From an uncultured Rhizobiaceae bacterium (GTDB taxonomy: Bacteria; Pseudomonadota; Alphaproteobacteria; Rhizobiales; Rhizobiaceae), in the NCBI GenBank assembly GCA_951813045.1, contig CATOTF010000002.1:2294001-2358000 (forward strand): 64,000 bases of DNA. The letters are read 5' to 3'. A program made the translations under genes and the position numbers. This document shows positions 56,572-64,000 of the stretch, piece by piece (the stretch's first letter is position 1; every line of letters starts with the position of its first letter). Under the pieces are notes generated by a model. That model saw only the letters and a program-made list of their open reading frames with translations, did no database searches and had not been told where the DNA came from.

Positions 56572-59175
56572 ATGAACGGACCCTCGTCGAATCAGGTAAC
56601 TGGTGGAATTGCCGCGCGTGCCCTCGGGGCTGCTCGGGCGCAGGCTGTTGATGCAAATGCGCAGACCTATCTTGAAGGGTTGAACCCGGAGCAGCGGGAA
56701 GCTGTTTTAACGACCGAAGGTCCCCTGCTCGTTCTCGCCGGCGCGGGCACGGGAAAAACGCGGGTTCTCACCACCCGCATTACCCATATTCTGCAGCAAC
56801 GCATGGCGTGGCCCAGCCAGATATTGGCGGTGACATTTACCAACAAAGCCGCCCGCGAGATGAAAAATCGCATTGCCGGCATGGTCGGCGAAGCGGTGGA
56901 GGGCATGCCCTGGCTCGGCACGTTCCACTCCATCAGCGTGAAAATCCTGCGCCGCCATGCGGAACTGGTGGGATTAAAGTCCAGCTTTTCAATCCTCGAT
57001 ACAGATGATCAGAAACGGTTGTTGAAGCAACTCATTCAGGCGGCAGGTATTGATGATAAACGCTGGCCCGCGCGGCAACTGGCTGGCCTGATCGACAGTT
57101 GGAAAAACAAAGCTCTCGGCCCCGAGGAGATCGCGGAGGGTGATGCACGGTCGTTCGGCAATGGGCAGGGTCGCGAACTCTACCGCGCTTATCAGGAACG
57201 ATTAAAAGTTCTAAACGCCTGCGATTTCGGCGATCTTCTGGTTGAATGCATCCGCCTGTTCCGCGAGAACCCGGACGTTCTGGCCGACTATCATGGCCGT
57301 TTCAAATACATACTCGTGGACGAATACCAAGACACCAATGTCGCGCAATATCTGTGGTTGCGGCTGTTGGCTCAGCCGCGTTCAACGAACGCATCTGGGT
57401 CGTCGCTTATGCAGCCTGCTGCGCAGGCGCTCCGCGAGGGCGGCGCATTAGCGCCGGGCATCTCTTCGATGCCTGACACTCCCAATATTGAGCAGGGCAC
57501 CAGCGGGAGCGAAGAGCGACCCGCGTCAGCGCCCCCGAGGAGCGAAGCCATCGAAGATGGCGACAGCGTGAGCGCAAACATTACCAATATTTGTTGCGTG
57601 GGTGATGACGACCAGTCGATCTACGGTTGGCGCGGAGCGGAGGTGGATAATATTCTCCGCTTCGACAAGGACTTTCGTGATGCAACCGTCATACGGCTGG
57701 AACGCAATTACCGGTCCACGTCGCACATTCTCAAAGCCGCTTCCCACCTGATTACCCATAATGAAGGCCGTCTCGGAAAAACCCTGTTTACCGATCTTGC
57801 CGACCCGGATGAGGAGAAAGTCAAAGTCGCCGCCGGGTGGGACAGCGAAGAGGAAGCCCGCGCCATCGGTGAAGAAATCGAAGCGGTTCAACGCAAGGGC
57901 CACGCCCTGAATGACATCGCCATTCTTGTTCGCGCTTCTTTCCAAATGCGGGAGTTTGAAGACCGGTTCGTCTCGCTTGGCCTGAACTATCGCGTTATCG
58001 GCGGCCCTCGGTTTTACGAGCGCATGGAAATTCGCGACGCCATGGCCTATTTCCGTGTCACCTGCCAACCGGCAGATGATCTGGCGTTTGAACGCATCGT
58101 CAACACGCCAAAACGTGGACTCGGGGACGCGACTGTGCGTATCGTGCGCGACCATGCCCGCGCCCGCCGCATTCCCATGTTGCAAGCGGTGCTTGAACTT
58201 TGCGAGACCGAGGAGCTCAAACCCAAACAGCGCATGACACTGAAAACGCTGGCGCTAAATTTTGGCCGTTGGGCCGACCTCATTAAGACGATGAAACACA
58301 CCGACCTTGCGGAGATGATCCTCGATGAATCCGGCTATACGGAGTTTTGGCAAAACGACCGCAGCGCCGAGGCACCGGGACGGTTGGATAACCTGAAAGA
58401 ACTCGTCCGTTCCATGGAAGAATTCGAAAGCCTGCCCGGTTTTCTTGAACACGTTTCTCTGGTTATGGATACGGAAAACAACCCCAATCAGGATGCGGTC
58501 AACCTGATGACGCTGCACTCTGCCAAAGGGCTGGAGTTCGATACCGTATTCCTGCCCGGTTGGGAGGAAGGCCTGTTCCCTCACCAGCGTAGCCTTGATG
58601 AAGGGGGCCGTTCAGGCCTCGAAGAAGAGCGCCGTCTCGCCTATGTGGGCATCACCCGCGCCCGCAAAAACTGTCACATCTGGTTCGTCTCCAACCGCCG
58701 CATTCACGGCCAGTGGCAGACCAGCATTCCAAGCCGGTTTATCGATGAACTGCCGGTCGATAATGTCGAGGTCGTCGAGGCCACCGGCAATTACGGCGGT
58801 TACGGTGCGGGCAGCTCAGGCGGTGTGTACGGCAAGAGCCGGTTCGACACGTCCGACCCCTTCTCCAACTCCGGCTATTCCTCCCCCGGCTGGCGCCGCG
58901 CTCAGGCCAATTCCAACGAAGACACGGCCAAAAACTGGGGCACAAGATCAGGCTATAAGAGCACCTACTCCGGCGGCCCCCGCACGATAGAAGGCGAGTT
59001 AGTCGCCAAATCCGTAGTCGGCGCCGAAGAAAGCAGCTTCAACCTCGGCGAACGCGTTTTTCATATGAAGTTTGGATATGGCGCGATAGCCTCAATTGAT
59101 GGGAATAAGCTGACAATCGATTTCGAAAAGGCCGGGCAGAAACGGGTGCTGGATTCCTTTGTCGAACGGCATTAG
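56572..59175 (+). CDS. uvrD: UvrD/PcrA-type superfamily 1 DNA helicase
   Basis: 867 residues. Motifs: Q motif LNPEQREAVLTTEGP, Walker A GAGTGKTRVLTTRI, Ia AVTFTNKAAREMKNRI, II VDEYQDTN, III VGDDDQSIYGWRGAEV, IV RLERNYRSTSHI, V LMTLHSAKGLEFDTVFLPG and VI YVGITRARK. A C-terminal Gly/Ser-rich linker and a Tudor-like end (GERVFHMKFGYGAIASI) match PcrA/UvrD. It unwinds DNA in excision and mismatch repair. A 67-codon insertion between motifs II and III (57376 to 57576) is foreign to the family. Confidence 0.94.
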   Translation: MNGPSSNQVTGGIAARALGAARAQAVDANAQTYLEGLNPEQREAVLTTEGPLLVLAGAGTGKTRVLTTRITHILQQRMAWPSQILAVTFTNKAAREMKNRIAGMVGEAVEGMPWLGTFHSISVKILRRHAELVGLKSSFSILDTDDQKRLLKQLIQAAGIDDKRWPARQLAGLIDSWKNKALGPEEIAEGDARSFGNGQGRELYRAYQERLKVLNACDFGDLLVECIRLFRENPDVLADYHGRFKYILVDEYQDTNVAQYLWLRLLAQPRSTNASGSSLMQPAAQALREGGALAPGISSMPDTPNIEQGTSGSEERPASAPPRSEAIEDGDSVSANITNICCVGDDDQSIYGWRGAEVDNILRFDKDFRDATVIRLERNYRSTSHILKAASHLITHNEGRLGKTLFTDLADPDEEKVKVAAGWDSEEEARAIGEEIEAVQRKGHALNDIAILVRASFQMREFEDRFVSLGLNYRVIGGPRFYERMEIRDAMAYFRVTCQPADDLAFERIVNTPKRGLGDATVRIVRDHARARRIPMLQAVLELCETEELKPKQRMTLKTLALNFGRWADLIKTMKHTDLAEMILDESGYTEFWQNDRSAEAPGRLDNLKELVRSMEEFESLPGFLEHVSLVMDTENNPNQDAVNLMTLHSAKGLEFDTVFLPGWEEGLFPHQRSLDEGGRSGLEEERRLAYVGITRARKNCHIWFVSNRRIHGQWQTSIPSRFIDELPVDNVEVVEATGNYGGYGAGSSGGVYGKSRFDTSDPFSNSGYSSPGWRRAQANSNEDTAKNWGTRSGYKSTYSGGPRTIEGELVAKSVVGAEESSFNLGERVFHMKFGYGAIASIDGNKLTIDFEKAGQKRVLDSFVERH
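57376..57576 (+). repeat. In-frame 201-bp hairpin-rich insertion inside uvrD
   Basis: Between LRLLAQ and NITNICCVGDDDQ, which would join smoothly, sit exactly 67 extra codons. The DNA holds four short perfect hairpins: GCCTGC/GCAGGC (57414 to 57428), GGCGC/GCGCC (57442 to 57455), GGCATC/GATGCC (57457 to 57473) and GCCATC/GATGGC (57547 to 57561). The peptide is low-complexity (Ala/Ser/Pro/Glu). It resembles protein-coding palindromic elements such as the Rickettsia RPEs in behaviour, not by known sequence. Confidence 0.65.
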
Positions 59176-59208
59176 GGTAACCACTTAATCTTGTGAGGGA
59201 CAAGCAAT

Positions 59209-61158
59209 ATGTGGGAAGTACTACTAGGAAAAGCACTTGGTGCTGGTGCAAGTGTATTAGGATCCAAACTCGCGGAACGTTTGTTACATAAAGTTCCGCT
59301 GGTGGGTAGCTTTAAAAGCGTTGAGATTAAAGAAGCTTTTAAACAACACTTTGAAACTGTTTATCAAAAATGCTTCTATTTAAAAACTATACTGGGAGAC
59401 CAACGGCTCGAGTTTGCCAAACTCTATGCCGGCCAAACATTTGAAGGAGACGATAACGAATATAATCAGAATGAACTTGTCGATTTCATCATTGATGGAA
59501 ATTCAACACTAATCCAAGGAACCGGAGGGTCAGGGAAATCTATGTTTCTCAAAGTCCTTTGGTTGCATGTTTTTGGAGTTGGAGAACGATATTTACCAAT
59601 ATTCTTTGAACTTCGAGCGCTGAACAAGACCAATGTTTCTAACTTAGAAGATTACATTTTTCACTCATGCGTAGGAGACACGAAAAATTTCACGAGAAGT
59701 GATTTTTCTGCATCAATGCAAACAGGAGCCTTTTTGCTAATCATTGATGGGTTTGATGAAATAGAAATCGAGAGGCGAGACACCGTTCAACTAGAGATAA
59801 TTCGTTTGAAAGAACTCTACCCAAAATTGGTGATAGTTATGACCAGTCGCCCCGATGAGCGGTTTTCAGGATGGCATCAATTTAGTACAATTCGTGTAAA
59901 ACCACTCACAAAACTCGAATGCTTAGGCGTAATAGATAAAGCACCTTATGATACAGACGAAAAAACAAGATTATCAAAAAAGGTGGAGGATGATTTATTT
60001 AATACACACGAGTCTTTCCTTTCTAATCCTCTACTCGTTTACATGACTCTCGTAACCTATTCTTACAATCCAAATTTCTCAGATCAAATGCATGAATTCT
60101 ACGAACAGGCCTTTGACGCCCTATATTACCGTCATGATTTGGCCAAGGGTGGGGGATTTAAGCGAGAATACCACACAGGCCTGAGTCGTACTGACCTACG
60201 TAGATTAATATCGATTTTCTGTTTCCGAACATATTTTGAGCAAACAACAGAATTTCTGAATTCTGATTTGTTGGATTTTGTGAACAAATCCAAAAAATTA
60301 TATAAGGAGCAATTTGGAAATGTTAACGAAGAATCATTCGTAAAAGATTTAGAAGAGAATCTATGCTTCTTAAAAAGAGATGGAATTAATATCGAATTCA
60401 CACACAGAAAACTCCAAGAATATTTTGCAGCATACTGCATTTCAAATGTAACAATTAGAAATTTGGAAAATATTTTTGAAAAATTCTCATTTAGAGTATG
60501 GGATGAGGTAATATCACTTTGCTTCGACTTAAATCCAGACTTAGTAAGAGAAAAATATATAATGCCATTCCATGATCGGCATGCAAAATTCTTCAATCTT
60601 AAAAACGCTGCTTCAATTACTAAGAATTTTTGCAAAATAAGTGGTATATATATTCGCATTTCCTACTCAGAACAAAAAACTCACACTATTCATATTTTGG
60701 ATGAAAATGGCCATTTGGAGGAGATCAGATCAAACTTCATGATATGGCCAGCATATTCTGATGGATTTGGAACGTTTATTTCAAACTTACGGAATTTTCG
60801 AAAGGGACAGAAACATTTTGGTGAAGATTCTAACAGTGGAAAGTTTTCAGATTTAATTACAGTCATTCAAGAATCGCAGATCGCGAAACCGAACGATGTT
60901 GTAAATGGCGTTCTAAAATTTGATGACGGAAGACTATTTCTACACTACACGATCAATGAGAATTTCAATGGTAGATTTCGTAACGGCAGTACAGAATTAG
61001 AAAATGTTGAAAAGATAGAAATTTTGGAATGGGAAAAGAAATCCATATTTAATGAATTAAAATCTATCGCGATGCATTTCTTCGAAACAGTAAACAGCGA
61101 AGTAGATAATTATAACGAGATAAGCATAGAGTTTGATGGTTTGACTGAAGAAGAATGA
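59209..61158 (+). CDS. NACHT-domain NTPase (STAND / NLR-like), candidate antiphage defence
   Basis: 649 residues, preceded by GAGGGA at good spacing, 34 bp after uvrD. An N-terminal region (1 to 95, KALGAGASVLGSKLAERLL) has no family I recognise. The NACHT core follows: Walker A GTGGSGKS (104 to 111), Walker B FLLIIDGFDE (175 to 184), sensor MTSRPDERF (211 to 219). The winged-helix end is FTHRKLQEYFAAYC (398 to 410). A C-terminal domain of about 230 residues, mixed alpha/beta, is unlike known repeats. The gene is much richer in A+T than its neighbours, a sign of transfer. Bacterial NACHT proteins of this layout protect against phages; that role is inferred. Confidence 0.85.
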   Translation: MWEVLLGKALGAGASVLGSKLAERLLHKVPLVGSFKSVEIKEAFKQHFETVYQKCFYLKTILGDQRLEFAKLYAGQTFEGDDNEYNQNELVDFIIDGNSTLIQGTGGSGKSMFLKVLWLHVFGVGERYLPIFFELRALNKTNVSNLEDYIFHSCVGDTKNFTRSDFSASMQTGAFLLIIDGFDEIEIERRDTVQLEIIRLKELYPKLVIVMTSRPDERFSGWHQFSTIRVKPLTKLECLGVIDKAPYDTDEKTRLSKKVEDDLFNTHESFLSNPLLVYMTLVTYSYNPNFSDQMHEFYEQAFDALYYRHDLAKGGGFKREYHTGLSRTDLRRLISIFCFRTYFEQTTEFLNSDLLDFVNKSKKLYKEQFGNVNEESFVKDLEENLCFLKRDGINIEFTHRKLQEYFAAYCISNVTIRNLENIFEKFSFRVWDEVISLCFDLNPDLVREKYIMPFHDRHAKFFNLKNAASITKNFCKISGIYIRISYSEQKTHTIHILDENGHLEEIRSNFMIWPAYSDGFGTFISNLRNFRKGQKHFGEDSNSGKFSDLITVIQESQIAKPNDVVNGVLKFDDGRLFLHYTINENFNGRFRNGSTELENVEKIEILEWEKKSIFNELKSIAMHFFETVNSEVDNYNEISIEFDGLTEEE

Positions 61159-61249
61159 CGCCTATGCATTTCGGTACATTTCGGGTCAGCAATAAGGTAA
61201 CATTGGAATTTTACACAAAAACCTATTTTTCGAACCTTCCCCACCATTG

Positions 61250-61382
61250 TCATCCCCGCGCAGGCGGGGACCCAATTATCGACTAAAATGGATAGAGTTG
61301 GTTTAACGGATAACCGCTACCCACACCCGAAAATGGCGCTTTATTCCAAAGCAGGCTTGAGTCCCCGCCTGCGCGGGGATGA
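61250..61382. repeat. Inverted repeat pair of a GC-rich intergenic palindrome
   Basis: A 22-bp sequence beginning TCATCCCCGCG at 61250 to 61271 returns as its exact reverse complement at 61361 to 61382, with 89 bp between. Each arm contains its own CCCCGC...GCGGGG hairpin. Such repeats are common between genes in alphaproteobacteria. The pair could fold as a large terminator-like structure after the NACHT gene. The rest of 61159 to 61520 holds nothing recognisable. Confidence 0.85.
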
Positions 61383-61529
61383 TAATTGTAGGTAGGCATA
61401 GATTGCATGACCTCGTTCATTGAAGAGAATTACGCCAATTCCAAACTCTTAATAGTCCGGATCATTTTCCACTCCCTTCTCCGCCCCCAAATGCTATCCC
61501 AATGAAACCAACACCTTATACCAACGGCA

Positions 61530-62057
61530 TTAATTTTCGACCGTTCTGACATGGGCCCAATCTCTCATTCCGATTGACGTTATGATTTTCGGTGTGTCGA
61601 TGAGCGCGTTCCATGCGTCGCAGGCGGCATCAAGGATGGCGGTGTAGTCTTTGAAAACGCGGTTTGAGAGATAGTTTGACCTCAGATATTGCCAGATGTT
61701 CTCGACCGGGTTCAGTTCAGGTGACTTCGAAGGTAGCAGAATGATGGTGATATTCTTTGGTACGACCAGTTTGCCGGTGCTGTGCCAACTTGCGCGATCC
61801 ATCAGGATCACGGCATGGGCCTTGCGGGTCACGTATTTGCTGATCTCATCGAGATGCAATTGCATTGCTTGTGTGTTGGCTTTGGGCAGTACCAAGGCCG
61901 CGCCCGTGCCACGCTTTGGGCAGATCGCACCGAACAGATAGGCATTGTCGTAGCGCTGGTCGGCGGGCAGCCGGGGACGGGTTCCTTTCCTCGCCCAGAG
62001 GCGAACCTGACCGTTCTTTTGCCCGATGCGCGCTTCGTCCTGGAACCAGATCTCCAC
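61530..62057 (-). CDS. IS630-family transposase, DDE catalytic part (frameshift product)
   Basis: A DDE_3-type endonuclease domain: IWFQDEARIGQKNGQ (first Asp), AVILMDRASWHSTGK (second Asp) and LPSKSPELNPVENIWQYLR (Glu). There is no good start of its own. It is joined to the N-terminal part by -1 slippage at AAAAAAAC (62116 to 62109), giving FKKNFPDTLAAHIADLPQR and then this domain. The fused product from 62602 would be 357 residues, normal for IS630. Confidence 0.9.
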   Translation of the reverse strand: MEIWFQDEARIGQKNGQVRLWARKGTRPRLPADQRYDNAYLFGAICPKRGTGAALVLPKANTQAMQLHLDEISKYVTRKAHAVILMDRASWHSTGKLVVPKNITIILLPSKSPELNPVENIWQYLRSNYLSNRVFKDYTAILDAACDAWNALIDTPKIITSIGMRDWAHVRTVEN

Positions 62058-62080
62058 CGGCGTTCTCTGCGGCAGATCAG

Positions 62081-62602
62081 CTATGTGGGCTGCGAGCGTG
62101 TCGGGGAAGTTTTTTTGAACGCTTCGATCACACGTCCATCCTGCTCAGGGTGTTGTGGACGACCGGAGATGTTGGAGAAGCCCAGTTGTGCCAGATAATC
62201 CGACATCACCCGCTCGGAGCATTTGATACCGAACTGTTCCTCAATAACGCGTACCAGATCAATGCGTCGCCAACGAACCACGCCATCCACTTCCCGGTCC
62301 GGCCCGGTTTCGACAATCAGCGACAGTTCCTGCATCTGCTTATCACTCAGCAGGCGCGGTCGCCCTGCACCCTTGGCATTGGTCAGACCGTCCGGACCCA
62401 GTTCATTGAAACGATGGACCCAGTCACGCAACGTTTGACGATCCATCCCGCCAATCCGAGCCGCCTCCGTGCGGTTCATGCCGTCATAGACTGCGGCAAG
62501 CGCAAGCAGCCGGCGTATCTGTCGGTTGTCACTGCATTCCTTGGTCGTCCGGCGCAGGCTGGCGGCATCAAAGTCCGTCCGAAGTGGCACTGATGATCCC
62601 AT
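62081..62602 (-). CDS. IS630-family transposase, N-terminal DNA-binding part
   Basis: About 173 residues from the ATG at 62602; the frame is open to 62623. Paired HTH domains (RRLLALAAVYDGMNRTEAAR, then MDRQTLRDWVHRFNELG and the winged helix LVRVIEEQFGIKCSERVM) bind the IS ends. It ends shortly after the A7 slippery site in the zero frame. Confidence 0.9.
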   Translation of the reverse strand: MGSSVPLRTDFDAASLRRTTKECSDNRQIRRLLALAAVYDGMNRTEAARIGGMDRQTLRDWVHRFNELGPDGLTNAKGAGRPRLLSDKQMQELSLIVETGPDREVDGVVRWRRIDLVRVIEEQFGIKCSERVMSDYLAQLGFSNISGRPQHPEQDGRVIEAFKKTSPTRSQPT

Positions 62603-62779
62603 AGCAAATCTCCTTTGCCACAAGGAATCAGATCAAACTCGATTTGGGAATCCCTACAGAGTCAGAAAATAATGCCGTTGGTATTAATAAACGTGGTTAA
62701 CCTTCGGTAAACATCCCGCCTGTATCTTCAGTCAATCTTCCGCCTACAGGGGCATGTTGAGCGAAGAGTATGGGAATTT

Positions 62780-64000
62780 ATGAACAGTCATTTTAATCCG
62801 GTTTTGCGCCTTATCGCGCTGGTACTGGCCGCAATTATCGCACTTGCAGCACCTGCGTCAGCGCAGATAATTCCATTGAATTCCGAGGGCAAAGCCCGGG
62901 CTTCCGGTCTGGAAGTTTTGCTGGATGAAGCGCGCCGGGACGGGTCAACCGTCATCGTCGTGCAGCCTGCCAAAAAGGGCGCGGAAACCAAGAGTAAAAC
63001 CCTGTTGGGTCCCAAGGAGTTTTTGCGGGTCAGGGCACGCGTACAAAAGATATTTGCGAGCGCCCCGTCGCTGTTTCCCAATCTTGGCGCCACGCTACAG
63101 GCGGTCGATGAGGACGGTTCATATTTTTGGATGCTGAAAGGGCTGGCAACAGCCCTGTTAGGCCTGTTGGCTGGCATATTTGCGGTGAGATTGATCGCCA
63201 AAAAGGTGGAAGCCTACGTTCAAAATCAATACCTGCAAGACCCGCAAACAACCGCAGACAAGGCGAAATACCTGCTGTTGAGGGCATTACTCGCAATCAT
63301 ATACAGCGTGGTCATTTTTACTGTGGCATTGCTGGTCGCGCTGATACTCGACACGGGTGATGCCGCTATTCGCCGGATATTCTTCGAAATCGCGCTCGCC
63401 TATGCACTTTACAGGTTCCTTCGATACGGCATTTCGTGGAACCTGATGGCCTTTGACGTCCCAAAATATCGCCTGATAAACCTGAGTGACAGCGAAGCCA
63501 TCCGCATGCACCGAGACTGGTCAGTCGCGAGCTTCGCCATTGTCGCGGTGACCGGCCTCACCCGCTTTTTTGTTATGACCGGGTTTAACTCCGGCAACGG
63601 CCTGTTTACCGGAAACGGTAAACTGACGTTGTTGAATTCGCAGCTGCTTTATATTTCGGTCGCCGGGTTTGTAATCCTCATCCTCATCGCTTTCACAATC
63701 AAAAACTGGGCGTCGATGCGCCACATTTTTGCGCCGGCCGACCCGACATCGTGGATGTATAAATGGCGCGTGAATCTTGCCCGCCTGGTGCCACCTGCCG
63801 TCATCGTCTACGGGGTTCTTGCCTTTTTGATGTTTGCTTATCGGGTCGCGGTTCTGAAATCGGGCGCGGGCTCGGTTATCGCTGGGCCGTTCGCCATCGG
63901 ATATGTGGCACTGGGCCTGTTCGGTCTGATATTGATCGGGTTACAGGTCTATTACAACCGCCGCATAAAACGTTTTGGGGCACTGGCTGAGGCTGAACGA
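62780..64000 (+). CDS. MscS-like mechanosensitive channel family protein, N-terminal part (runs off the window)
   Basis: An open frame of 407 codons from the ATG at 62780 with no stop before the window ends. It has a signal peptide (LRLIALVLAAIIALAAPASA), a periplasmic segment of about 80 residues, and then several membrane helices (LATALLGLLAGIFAVRLIAKK, SVVIFTVALLVALIL, LLYISVAGFVILILIAFTI and others). This arrangement fits large MscS-family channels whose beta-domain would lie beyond the window. The family call rests on layout, so it is tentative. Confidence 0.65.
   Translation, partial: MNSHFNPVLRLIALVLAAIIALAAPASAQIIPLNSEGKARASGLEVLLDEARRDGSTVIVVQPAKKGAETKSKTLLGPKEFLRVRARVQKIFASAPSLFPNLGATLQAVDEDGSYFWMLKGLATALLGLLAGIFAVRLIAKKVEAYVQNQYLQDPQTTADKAKYLLLRALLAIIYSVVIFTVALLVALILDTGDAAIRRIFFEIALAYALYRFLRYGISWNLMAFDVPKYRLINLSDSEAIRMHRDWSVASFAIVAVTGLTRFFVMTGFNSGNGLFTGNGKLTLLNSQLLYISVAGFVILILIAFTIKNWASMRHIFAPADPTSWMYKWRVNLARLVPPAVIVYGVLAFLMFAYRVAVLKSGAGSVIAGPFAIGYVALGLFGLILIGLQVYYNRRIKRFGALAEAER

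Larger units (their letters stand above)
61521..62681 (-). mobile_element. IS630-family insertion sequence (about 1161 bp)
   Basis: Left end CCAACGGCATTA (61521) and right end TAATGCCGTTGG (to 62681) are terminal inverted repeats, each bordered by TA (61519-61520 and 62682-62683), the IS630/Tc1 target duplication. It carries one transposase read through a -1 frameshift. Inserted between the NACHT gene and the MscS-like gene. Confidence 0.9.

Noticed and set aside
61250-61382. Possible CRISPR array or attachment site
   Set aside because: Only two units, in inverted orientation, with no spacers of regular length and no cas gene nearby.

Overview
The window reads as a chromosome segment of an alphaproteobacterium, with an estimated GC of about 50 percent. 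The clearest support is a circularly permuted, two-piece tmRNA gene whose tag reads ANDNNYAEARLAA, followed at once by an SspB-type ClpXP adaptor. The block thyA-folA-hflK-hflC-DUF2065-degP...serB/miaA...ilvB is also typical of that class. All identifications were made by reading the sequence; no database search was run.

Region 1 (1 to about 27.2 kb) is ordinary core genome. It holds a cut-off EamA transporter and ilvB behind a branched-chain amino acid attenuator with a 16-residue leader peptide. Next come a diguanylate cyclase, miaA and serB (divergent, with start codons overlapping in one CATG), a GNAT acetyltransferase, degP, DUF2065, hflC, hflK, folA, thyA and a DUF2853-like gene. Then follow oxyR divergent from katG, a 2OG-Fe(II) oxygenase, a sterol-desaturase-type membrane hydroxylase, a TPP enzyme, ssrA, sspB, a ribbon-helix-helix protein, a large AsmA-like protein, an FAD-linked oxidase, a thioesterase and a ClC chloride channel cut off by an insertion sequence.

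Region 2 (27.2 to 50.3 kb) is bounded by two directly repeated copies, apparently identical, of a 1231-bp IS3-family element. Between them is a catabolic island. The plus-strand operon encodes a thiolase-fold protein, a DUF35 protein, an acyl-CoA synthetase, a GntR/HutC regulator and a nucleoside hydrolase, with a divergent MFS transporter. The facing minus-strand operon encodes a nucleoside phosphorylase, a YnjBCD-like ABC importer, a TIM-barrel isomerase/epimerase, DhaL, DhaK, a LacD-like aldolase, an SDR and a fucose-isomerase-like protein. The same 12-bp palindrome (TTGTAAATACAA) lies at both operon promoters, which suggests one GntR regulon. I infer uptake of a nucleoside-like compound, release of its sugar, isomerisation, phosphorylation by DhaKL and aldol cleavage. 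The right side of the island contains two decayed transposase genes.

Region 3 (50.3 to 64 kb) starts with a small mer locus (merR with its C-terminus replaced by IS sequence, merF, a GDCCVxC protein). It continues with an MFS transporter, a DbpA-like RNA helicase, an S41-protease-like gene broken at an A8 tract, and a UvrD/PcrA helicase carrying a 67-codon hairpin-rich in-frame insertion. An AT-rich NACHT NTPase gene follows, a good candidate for an antiphage NLR-like protein. Then come a long inverted repeat, an IS630-family element with a -1 frameshift site, and the start of an MscS-like membrane protein that runs off the end.
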